A stretch of 64,000 nt of DNA, from contig NZ_DAMBQF010000001.1 in NCBI RefSeq assembly GCF_032062245.1, positions 1 to 64,000 of the forward strand. The letters run 5' to 3'. The notes below the pieces were generated by a model. The model searched no databases and had not been told where the DNA came from. It saw only the letters and a program-made list of their open reading frames with translations. Positions 8,865 to 16,027 of this stretch are shown here, in pieces (position 1 is the stretch's first letter; each line of letters opens with the position of its first letter). This DNA is from Soonwooa sp032062245. GTDB taxonomy: Bacteria; Bacteroidota; Bacteroidia; Flavobacteriales; Weeksellaceae. The translations under genes and the position numbers were made by a program.

Positions 8865-9348
8865 ACACGTGAAGTTTATTAATGGCTTCTCTCACCTTCT
8901 GACGGGCCCGCATCAGGTTAATTCTCACTGCATTTTCCTCCATTTCTAGAATCCCGGCGATCTCGGAAATGTCGTATTCCTCAACATCTTTAAGGTGGAT
9001 GACCATCTTTTGTTTTTCGGGCAAATCATTGATAAACTTCAAGATTTGCTCTTTCAAATTATTGGTTTCTATTTGATAAAGTTCGGATCTTCCGTATTCT
9101 AATTGTGCGAAATTCTGTTTAACATCATGGTGCTTCAGCCGGTTGAGACACTCATTTTTCACACATCTTAATACATAAGATTTAAGATTATCTATAGAAA
9201 GTAATTCTTCTTTTTTCTGCCAAAACTTCATCAACAAGTCCATCGTTACATCTTCGGCTTCGTCGGCGCTCATAACAAACCTTTTCGCAAAACGATACAT
9301 CTCATCTTTGAGTGTATATATCGATTCTTGAAATACTTCTTTAGTCAT
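8830..9348 (-). CDS. ECF-type RNA polymerase sigma factor
   Basis: A 172-residue sigma-70 family factor of the extracytoplasmic-function group, containing only regions 2 and 4. Region 2 (~10-80) includes SADEAEDVTMDLLMKFWQKK and the SYVLRCVKNECLN helix. Region 4 (~105-165) has the PEKQKMVIHLKDVEEY...ISEIAGILEMEENAVRINL helix-turn-helix that reads the -35 region. It heads a four-gene leftward operon with its presumed anti-sigma factor and two DUF4252 proteins. Autoregulation is common for such factors but no duplicated target promoter could be identified here. Confidence 0.93.
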   Translation of the reverse strand: MTKEVFQESIYTLKDEMYRFAKRFVMSADEAEDVTMDLLMKFWQKKEELLSIDNLKSYVLRCVKNECLNRLKHHDVKQNFAQLEYGRSELYQIETNNLKEQILKFINDLPEKQKMVIHLKDVEEYDISEIAGILEMEENAVRINLMRARQKVREAINKLHVYENRQIQGLGV

Positions 9349-9387
9349 GTTATGTTTGCCGGTTTATAAGTAAGACACCTGTGATTA

Positions 9388-9395
9388 CAAAAATA
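9388..9395 (-). promoter_or_regulatory. -7 element (TAnnTTTG) for the sigma-factor operon
   Basis: TATTTTTG on the minus strand, 39 bases before the sigma gene start. The region where a -33 box would sit is occupied by the terminator hairpin of the upstream gene, so promoter and terminator overlap. Confidence 0.35.
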
Positions 9396-9413
9396 TTACA
9401 TTTAAAATAAAAA

Positions 9414-9439
9414 AAGCGTCTAAATAAATTTAAACGCTT
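9414..9439 (-). terminator. intrinsic terminator of the GlmU-like gene
   Basis: AAGCGT (9414-9419) pairs with ACGCTT (9434-9439). An inner five-base stem TAAAT/ATTTA follows after one mismatch, and read leftwards a run of T comes next. It lies 21 bases after the stop of the leftward GlmU-like gene. Confidence 0.65.
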
Positions 9440-9459
9440 GATTTTCAATAAAATAAAAT

Positions 9460-10620
9460 TTAATAATTCTCGTAAATATATTTTAAAATATGTTTGTCAT
9501 TTTCAGTTAAAGCTACTTTGCGACGTTCCATTACTCTCTCCGAAACTTCATAAGCTTTCTCGATTTTGAATTTTTCATCACCCTTCATGCCGCCCCAACT
9601 AAAATTCTCTACCAAATTTGGTGGAAAACCAGCTTTGAAAATATTAGCAGCAACGCCAACCACAGTTCCTGTATTTAGTTGTGTGTTAATCGCTGTTTTA
9701 GAATGATCTCCCATAATCAAACCACAGAACTGAAGTCCAGTATCTTCAAAACGTTTGGATTTGTAATTCCAAAGTTTGACAGAAGCATAATTATTTTTAA
9801 GGTTTGAAGAATTGGTGTCGGCACCAAGATTACACCATTCGCCAATCACAGAATTACCAACAAATCCGTCATGTCCTTTATTCGAAAAACCGAAAACTAC
9901 AATGTTATTAACTTCGCCACCTACTTTAGAATGCGGGCCGATGGTGGTCGGTCCGTAGATTTTTGCACCAAGATTAAACTTAGAATGTTCGCACAAAGCA
10001 ATTGGTCCTCGAAGGTTGCAACCTTCCATGACTTCAGCATCTTTACCGATATAGATTTTACCAGTTTTACAATTAACTGTTGCAAACTCTAGCACAGCTC
10101 CTTCTTCTATAAACAAGTCTTTTTTGTCACCTAAAAATCCACAAGTCGAAGACAACTCTTGCGACGTGCGACCTTTCGTTAACAATTCAAAATCGAAATC
10201 GATGGCTTTGTCATTATACGAAAACAAATCTGTAGGTTTTTTGAAGAACAAAATCTCTTCTGTAACATCGGTCATTTTCTCAATCTGGTTAAGAGAGAAG
10301 TTTTCCATATTGATGTTAGCCACCAAAAGTTCGTTGTCGTAGACTAGCGCTTCACCAGCTTTCAGATCTTTAATTTGTTGTAAAAGACTTTCTGATGGCA
10401 AGAAATTCGGAACAATAAAAAGGCTTTGTCCCGCAGCAGGTTTTTTATATTTTTCTTGTAGAAAATCTTCGGTGATGTAGAAAGAAGTTTCTATATCCAA
10501 AAGCTTTTTCCAGCGTTCCGAAAAGGTCAAAATCCCGACACGCATTTCTGCGACTGGTCGTGTAAAAGAAAGCGGAAGAAAATCTTCCCAATATTGTGCG
10601 TCCGAAAATACAAGTTGCAT
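9460..10620 (-). CDS. GlmU-like sugar nucleotidyltransferase/acetyltransferase family protein
   Basis: A 386-residue Bacteroidetes-type GlmU relative. The N-terminal half is a divergent nucleotidyltransferase-like domain (begins MQLVFSDAQYWEDFLPLSFT; no clear LxxGxGTRM pyrophosphorylase motif). The C-terminal half (~170-345) is a left-handed beta-helix with hexapeptide repeats (GKIYIGKDAEVMEGCNLRGP, GPHSKVGGEVNN, NSVIGEWCNLGAD). True GlmU makes UDP-N-acetylglucosamine; this family is related but its reaction has not been firmly shown, and loss of the pyrophosphorylase signature argues against a full GlmU. It is single-gene, between the L31 gene and the sigma operon, with its own terminator. 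Confidence 0.82.
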   Translation of the reverse strand: MQLVFSDAQYWEDFLPLSFTRPVAEMRVGILTFSERWKKLLDIETSFYITEDFLQEKYKKPAAGQSLFIVPNFLPSESLLQQIKDLKAGEALVYDNELLVANINMENFSLNQIEKMTDVTEEILFFKKPTDLFSYNDKAIDFDFELLTKGRTSQELSSTCGFLGDKKDLFIEEGAVLEFATVNCKTGKIYIGKDAEVMEGCNLRGPIALCEHSKFNLGAKIYGPTTIGPHSKVGGEVNNIVVFGFSNKGHDGFVGNSVIGEWCNLGADTNSSNLKNNYASVKLWNYKSKRFEDTGLQFCGLIMGDHSKTAINTQLNTGTVVGVAANIFKAGFPPNLVENFSWGGMKGDEKFKIEKAYEVSERVMERRKVALTENDKHILKYIYENY

Positions 10621-10674
10621 TTTTATAGAATTTAGATGTTAGATATTAGAAATCAGACTTTAAATCTTAAAGTT

Positions 10675-10682
10675 CAAATTTA
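10675..10682 (-). promoter_or_regulatory. possible -7 element for the GlmU-like gene
   Basis: TAAATTTG on the minus strand, just past the L31 terminator and about 55 bases before the GlmU-like start. There is no -33 match because that position falls in the terminator stem. Confidence 0.3.
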
Positions 10683-10687
10683 ATAAA

Positions 10688-10716
10688 AAAAGCTTCCGGA
10701 AAATCCGGAAGCTTTT
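10688..10716 (-). terminator. intrinsic terminator of rpmE2
   Basis: Thirteen-base perfect arms (10688-10700 and 10704-10716; core AGCTTCCGGA/TCCGGAAGCT) with an AAA loop, flanked by A and T tracts, 25 bases after the L31 stop codon. Confidence 0.9.
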
Positions 10717-10740
10717 ATATTTTACGTTAATTCTCTAAAA

Positions 10741-10992
10741 TTATTTAGCGAATTTTTTGTACTTGTTCATGAACTTATCAACACGTCCTGCAGTATCAAC
10801 TAACTTAGTTTTACCTGTATAGAAAGGGTGAGAAGTAGAAGAGATTTCCATTTTGATTAATGGATATTCTTGACCTTCGTATTCGATAGTGTCTTTAGTA
10901 TCAGCAGTAGATTTGCAAAGGAACATTTCATCGTTACTCATATCTTTGAAAACTACCAATCTATAATTTTCTGGGTGTATACCTTGTTTCAT
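10741..10992 (-). CDS. rpmE2: 50S ribosomal protein L31, type B
   Basis: An 83-residue protein with the L31 signature: begins MKQGIHPENYRLVVFKDMSN, has the SSTSHPFYTGKTKLVDTAGR block and ends in a basic KYKKFAK tail. It lacks the CxxC pairs of zinc-binding L31, so it is the zinc-independent type B form. It binds the large subunit at the central protuberance and bridges to the 30S head. It is transcribed alone from a consensus promoter at 11072-11102, after a leader of about 70 bases, and ends in a strong hairpin. Confidence 0.97.
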   Translation of the reverse strand: MKQGIHPENYRLVVFKDMSNDEMFLCKSTADTKDTIEYEGQEYPLIKMEISSTSHPFYTGKTKLVDTAGRVDKFMNKYKKFAK

Positions 10993-11071
10993 TTCAGAAT
11001 TTTTTAAAAATTTTTGTTTAAATATGAGTTTCGGACGTAATGGCTTCCTACTACTCTGGTATTTGAGATTG

Positions 11072-11102
11072 CAAAATTAAACAATATTTTTTAATCTACA
11101 AA
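11072..11102 (-). promoter_or_regulatory. consensus flavobacterial promoter of rpmE2
   Basis: On the minus strand TTTG (11099-11102), 19 bases, then TAATTTTG (11072-11079): a full match to the TTTG-N17/23-TAnnTTTG consensus. The start site would be near 11065, giving a leader of about 70 bases before the L31 ATG. That leader contains a GC-richer patch at 11027-11060. Confidence 0.8.
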
Positions 11103-11121
11103 TATTTCATTAAAATTATTT

Positions 11122-11340
11122 GGGCGTGTCCGCTTGTTTTTTTTTCCTAAACTTTGGCCATCCAAAAAAACAAGCGGGTCGCTACGTTCGCTCCTATCTT
11201 TTGTAATTGGCGCTGAGTGGGTTGGTTGATGAGCGGAGCCCAAACGCCAATTACAAAAGGATATCCGCTACCATCGCTCACGCGCGCGATTCCCTGTTAC
11301 TACTATACTCTTTTGGCGCTCGCTTCGCTCGCGCCACCAA
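11122..11340 (+). repeat. GC-rich structured intergenic repeat, family 3, copy D (composite)
   Basis: Fills the gap between the rpmE2 promoter and the enoyl-CoA hydratase gene. It begins GGGCGTGTCC like the minus strand of 4946-5077. Three nested hairpins are visible: CGCTTGTTTTTTT against AAAAAAACAAGCG, then TTGTAATTGGCG (11210 region) against CGCCAATTACAA, then TGGCGC (11314-11319) against GCGCCA (11331-11336). The second hairpin is flanked by TATCTTTT and AAAAGGATATCCGCTACCATC, which resemble the ends of family 1, so this looks like a composite. The longer frames across it are side effects of the GC-rich repeat. Confidence 0.7.
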
Positions 11341-11353
11341 AGCATTTGTACAA

Positions 11354-12109
11354 CTATTTCGCTTTAAACTTATTAATAGCATTAACCGTAAACTCCGACA
11401 ATACCAATTGCCCACTAACCGCAGCACGTTCTGTTAAAAGAGAATCCCAACTTTCTGTACCTTTCCAGAAGATTTCTTTTAATTGGAACATCGCTTCAGG
11501 ATTTGATTTCGCAAGTTTCTCGGCAAGAATTTCGATTTCAGCGTCCATTTCTTCTGTTGTCTCGTAGACATCTTGGAACATATTTTTCTCACGCGCCCAC
11601 TCCGCCGAATAGAATTCGGTAGCATTGATTGCCAACTGTGCGAAAGCAGCCGTTCCGATTTTCTTTTCTACAACTGGACCGATAACAAAAGGACCAATAC
11701 CAACCGCCAGTTCGCTCAACTTAACCGCAGCGTTTTCTGTTGCAAAAGTATAATCCGCAGCGCAAGCGATACCAACACCGCCGCCAACAGCTTTACCATG
11801 AATTCTTGCAATTATCAACTTTGGAGATTTGCGCATCGCGTTGATAACATTGGCGAAACCAGAGAAAAATACTTTTCCAGTTTCGAAATCTTTAATCGAG
11901 ATTAACTCATCGAAAGACGCACCTGCACAAAAGGCTTTTTCTCCTCCACTTCTCAGAATAATGACTTTTACCTCATCATTTTTACTGAGGTTATTAATTT
12001 CTTCTACAAGATTCTTGAGTTGAGAACTCGGCATCGAGTTGCTTTGCGGATGGAAAAACTCGATGGTTCCAATTCCGTTTTCTATGGTTGACGTGACGTG
12101 TGCTTGCAT
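11354..12109 (-). CDS. enoyl-CoA hydratase/isomerase family protein
   Basis: A 251-residue crotonase-fold enzyme. The CoA-binding and oxyanion-hole segments are clear: AFCAGASFDEL (~58-68) and GKAVGGGVGIACAADY (~105-120). Of the two catalytic glutamates of enoyl-CoA hydratase, the second is present (LSELAVGIG), but the first (the E of GGGxE) is a glycine here. That resembles isomerase-like or methylglutaconyl-CoA-type branches more than a classical hydratase. It may act in branched-chain amino-acid or phenylacetate breakdown. The paa operon 6 kb away lacks its own paaF/paaG, so a role there is possible but unproved. It appears monocistronic. Confidence 0.8.
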   Translation of the reverse strand: MQAHVTSTIENGIGTIEFFHPQSNSMPSSQLKNLVEEINNLSKNDEVKVIILRSGGEKAFCAGASFDELISIKDFETGKVFFSGFANVINAMRKSPKLIIARIHGKAVGGGVGIACAADYTFATENAAVKLSELAVGIGPFVIGPVVEKKIGTAAFAQLAINATEFYSAEWAREKNMFQDVYETTEEMDAEIEILAEKLAKSNPEAMFQLKEIFWKGTESWDSLLTERAAVSGQLVLSEFTVNAINKFKAK

Positions 12110-12142
12110 TTTATTAAATTAAATTGACTGACTATACGTTGG

Positions 12143-12174
12143 TAAAGATATTGCTTTTCACATATCTGAGCAAA
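12143..12174 (-). promoter_or_regulatory. promoter of the enoyl-CoA hydratase family gene
   Basis: On the minus strand TTTG (12171-12174), 20 bases, then TATCTTTA (12143-12150), one base off the TAnnTTTG consensus. The predicted start near 12136 gives a leader of about 27 bases. Confidence 0.5.
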
Positions 12175-12277
12175 CCTTGAAAACAGTTCGTTAAATTCTA
12201 AATTAAACCTGAGTAAAAAATGAAATTAAGCTATCCTTAGACATCATAAAAATTTCATCGATAGATTGTTAATCAAC

Positions 12278-13024
12278 TTATCTCTTAATCAGAGCAATTT
12301 TTTCCATAATCAAATCAACTTTATCCAGAGAAACAGGAATGCAAATTTTATTATTAAATTCCAAATTTCCGCCGTTCGATTTATTATAAATAGTAACATA
12401 ACTCAAATTAGCAATATATGATTTCTGAACTCTCAGAAAATTAGGATAACTGGAAAGTATGTCTTCAAAGTTTTTCAGATACCTGCTGCAAATCATTTTT
12501 TCACCATTGAGCAAAACAATTTCACAATAGGAACCTTCTCCTTTGATATATAAAATCTGATTGGTTTCCAGAAACACAATGCTATTGCCAGTTGGAACAG
12601 CTATTTTGTTCAGTTTATTCTGATTGATATTCTCTTTTAAAACTTTGATGTTTTCTGTTTTTATTTTTTGAAACCGCTTGACCGCTTCTACAAGTTCATT
12701 TGGATTAACAGGTTTCAGTAAATAATCAATCGCTGAAAATTTGAATGCTTTTATAGCATATTGACTATAAGCCGTGGTAAAGATGATGGAAAAATGGATG
12801 TCTTCTTCGTGAAAAAAATCAAACAATTCCAGTCCGCTATGACCAGGCATCTCTATATCCAGAAAAACCAAATTAGGTTTGTGTTTGTTGATTTCTTTTA
12901 CTCCTTCGGCAAGCGTCTCGCATTGTTCAATGATTTTTACATCCGGGCAATATTCTTCAATCAGTAATTGCAATGCAACACGTGCTCTGATTTCGTCATC
13001 TATAATAATTGCTTTTATTTCCAT
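12278..13024 (-). CDS. LytTR-family response regulator
   Basis: A 248-residue two-component regulator. The receiver domain (~1-120) has Asp9/Asp10 and the phospho-acceptor Asp56 in LVFLDIEMPG, plus Lys in LLKPVNP. The C-terminal LytTR DNA-binding domain (~145-248) shows ILYIKGEGSYCEIVLLNGE, the RYLKNFEDIL helix and FLRVQKSYIANL. Its ATG overlaps the 3' end of the neighbouring histidine kinase gene by 10 bases, so the two are a coupled pair. Its partner kinase is disrupted by a frameshift, so the regulator may currently lack its normal input. Direct targets cannot be read. The divergent LamG/FN3 gene is a nearby candidate. Confidence 0.93.
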   Translation of the reverse strand: MEIKAIIIDDEIRARVALQLLIEEYCPDVKIIEQCETLAEGVKEINKHKPNLVFLDIEMPGHSGLELFDFFHEEDIHFSIIFTTAYSQYAIKAFKFSAIDYLLKPVNPNELVEAVKRFQKIKTENIKVLKENINQNKLNKIAVPTGNSIVFLETNQILYIKGEGSYCEIVLLNGEKMICSRYLKNFEDILSSYPNFLRVQKSYIANLSYVTIYNKSNGGNLEFNNKICIPVSLDKVDLIMEKIALIKR

Positions 13025-15017
13025 CTGGCTGGTATGTTGATAATTACTTTAGGTCCTATTGACTCTTCAAATTCTAATTTGTCAAGATATTGAACTGTAA
13101 TTTTATTGGTTTTATTTTTATTCAGAATTTCCAATCTTTTTGAAATAGCATTGGTTGCAAATGACATATGATTTTTTCTGTTGGTTGCATTTAATTCTAC
13201 ACTTTTCTTCCTGCCGATGCCGTTATCATCAATCCAAATTTCCAAAGCATTATTGTTCCTTCTGAAGTCGATGGTCAATAATTTCATTCCTTTCAAATGC
13301 AGCAATCCGTGCTTAATGGAATTTTCTACAAAAGGCTGCAAAAGCATTGTCGGAATTTTGATTAATTCTGCATCAATTTGTTCATCAACAGTGATGGTGT
13401 AATTGAAATCATTAAAAAAACGCGCTTTTTCCAGGTCGAGATAAAGTGTTATGGTTTTTATTTCTTGCTGAATGGAGATATAATTTTTCTCCGTTAATTC
13501 CAAAATCATTCTCGTTAATGAAGAAAATTTGTTGAGATAAGTAATTGCCTCTCTTTTTTCATTCGATAAGATGTAGGACTGGATTGTATTCAAAGCATTA
13601 TAGAAAAAATGCGGATTCATCTGTGACTGGATTGCTGTGAGTTTTGACTCATTCAGACTATTTTCTAGAGAAATCCTGTTGACTTCGATTTGGTTTTTTT
13701 TCTGAATTTTCTTCAGTTTAGATTTATAAAGCAGGTAGAAAAAAGTCATTAAAATCAGGATGCAAAAAACAATAAAAACATAACTTTCCCAAAATGGTTT
13801 TTGAATGGAAAAATTGTAATTGATAATTTGATTTTCAGTTTTCTCAAGATTTTCAATTTTGAATTGTATCGCATAATCGCCCGCCGCAAGCGAAGAGAGT
13901 TTCAAGCTTCTTTGGTTGTCTTCCAGCACGACCCATTTACGGTTATTTATTTTATAGGAAATAGGGAATTTAGTATTCGGCAAGTAAGCCAGGACAGAAA
14001 AGTTGAAACTGAGGTTATTTTCATCAAAAGCTAAATTCTTAGATGCCGCCACTTTATCATTCACCAAGACATTATTCAGCCTAAATTTGGGTAATTTTTC
14101 ATCACTTAAATTAGAATTGGATTTGATGATTAGTCCGTCTGATGTTGCTAAAATGGTTTTATCTGATAATGTTGTAATGTCGCTTACGGAAACATCCGGA
14201 GTAATAATTTGAATTTTGGTTATTTTTTTTGTCTCCAAATGGTATTGAAAAATCGCATTGTCTGTAAACAAAAACATTTTATCATCAATCAACCTGATAT
14301 TTTTGATGTCATCAGTAATACCATTCGAGATATTTTCTTTAGAAATCTGATTGTTCTGATTGATTTTTAATAATTCATTTTTATTCGACAACAGGTAAAT
14401 GGAATTCTTGTAATAATACATTTTTTGACAAAAAACAGATTGATTCTTGTAAAGAATTTCCGTTTGAGAATCCAGTTTTTGAGCATAAAGGCCAATGTTT
14501 GTAGCAAAATAAATGCTTTGGTTTGCAGAATTATAAGCAACGGCTTTCCCTCTGACGTTAACCAATAAACGCGCCTCACTAAAAGTTGTATTATTTTTAT
14601 TGTAATACTGTAGATATAGAGCATCCCAAACCGACTTTTTTGCTGCATCCAAATAAAAAATACCACAAACACCACTTGCAGCAAACGCATAATATTTCTC
14701 ATCAATTTTAACGATGTCTTTTACAGCATTGTTGATTTCGGTGGTTGATTTACCGATAATTTTAAAATTATTTGAAGTAATGAAGTAAGTATTCTTGTCT
14801 TTAAATATTTTATAAACCTCGTGATTCGACTTTCCGTTATAAATGATTTTTTCTTTAAATGTTGTACTGTTTAGTTCACTCAAAATATCATTTTCATAAC
14901 CAATCGTAATTTTTTCATTATCAGAAAACAAAGTCACAGGTTTGGTTTTGCATTTCCACAAAATAGAATTGAAATTCGGAACATACAGCAGTCCGTTGTT
15001 TAGGTTAGAAATCCAAA
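13015..15017 (-). pseudogene. sensor histidine kinase, C-terminal part of a frameshifted gene
   Basis: Downstream part of a two-component-system sensor whose frame is lost at 15015-15017. It continues the periplasmic propeller (KFxISNLNNGLLYVPNF after the lesion), then has a Y_Y_Y domain (~RKWVVLEDNQRSLKLSSL), one membrane segment (SYVFIVFCILILMTFFYLLY), a coiled coil and a LytS/YehU-type kinase core. The core shows the phospho-acceptor His in QMNPHFFYNALNTI, LQPFVENSIKHGL (N box) and IDDNGIGRK (G box). Internal TTG/ATG codons could start a truncated protein with membrane segment and kinase core, but without the N-terminal propeller or a signal peptide. The gene overlaps the response-regulator gene by 10 bases. 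Confidence 0.85.
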
Positions 15018-15860
15018 TTTGTTTTCGGCATCTTTAAATATGCTCGAGATATTATAGTTTTTAAAATAGTTGGTGAATTTAGAATCATCATATTCAAACA
15101 ATCCACGTGTAGTTGCCAGCCATAGCTTATTATTTACAAAACTTAGATTTTGAATAATGCTGCCTTTTAAAACAGTTTTTTTAGTAAATAACTTGTTAGA
15201 ATATTGGAAAAATTGTCCATCAGTTTTTGAAACAATGTATAAATCTTCTGCATTACTTTCAATCACCACAGATTTTGCATTCGTCAATTCAGGAGGAAGT
15301 TCTAAAGATGCTATATTTAAATCGTAATCATTTTTTAAAAGTTTGTCGGTAAAAATGTAAAAATATTTCCTTGATAAATGTGTAGCTTTCAGAGAGATAT
15401 TATTAAATTTTATTTTACGAATGAGTTTTAGATTGTTCAGGTCGTAAACTTCTATCTGATTTTTCTGAATCGTAAAAAGCTTATCTTCAATAATTCCAAA
15501 TTCATAATAGCCGATACTGTTTTCTTGTTTGAAAGATTTTAAATCATTATTTTCAATATAATATAGATAACCATCAAAATTGATATACCATATTCTTCCA
15601 AACTTATCCTGCAGAATGTTGGAGCCACTTTTACTTGTCTGTTTTTTTGAAAAATAGGTAGAAAACTTGGTGCCATCATATTTAGACAATCCTTCACCGG
15701 TTGCAAACCACATAAATCCATTTTTGTCCTGAAAAACATCATAAACCTCATTAGACGGTAAACCTACCGACTTATCAATAGCATAGGAATATGGGTCTTG
15801 AGCTCGAAGAACAAAACAGTTTAAAAATAGAATGCAAAAAAGTAGATAGCGCAGTTTCAA
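15000..15860 (-). pseudogene. two-component propeller sensor, N-terminal part of the same frameshifted gene
   Basis: Upstream part of the split sensor: signal peptide (LRYLLFCILFLNCFVLRAQ) then propeller repeats of the Reg_prop type (LPSNEVYDVFQDKNGFMWFA, GEGLSKYDG, LWLATTRGLFEYDD). The frame ends after AENKFGFLT and a TAA at about 15000. Adding one T to the TTT of the codon for Phe at 15015-15017 restores FWISNLNNGL, a textbook propeller motif, and joins it to the kinase half, giving about 948 residues in total. The start is TTG at 15860 because no in-frame ATG lies near. The lesion may be a real mutation or a sequencing error. Confidence 0.85.
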
Positions 15861-15880
15861 ATGGTGGAATAGTTACTTTA

Positions 15881-15888
15881 CAAATATA
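15881..15888 (-). promoter_or_regulatory. -7 element (TAnnTTTG) for the two-component operon
   Basis: TATATTTG on the minus strand, 20 bases before the TTG start of the sensor. The nearest TTTG upstream is 28 bases away, outside the usual 17-23 spacing. Confidence 0.4.
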
Positions 15889-16027
15889 CTTTAATAACTT
15901 TTTGTACAGTGATTTACAAATGATTTGAGAAATAAATTTCATCAACTCATAATCCTGTTTGATGAATTGGTCTCGTCAATATAAACCTGGTGAAAGTAGT
16001 TTTGATGTAGAATTAAAATTTACAGAC

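Noticed and set aside
11207..11567. Open frames across the family-3 repeat and into the enoyl-CoA hydratase gene
   Set aside because: They arise from the GC-rich repeat and the antisense of a crotonase gene; no start context or homology.
15997..16004. TAGTTTTG as a promoter of the LamG/FN3 gene
   Set aside because: The only TTG upstream is 27 bases away, outside the 17-23 range, so the match is too weak to list.
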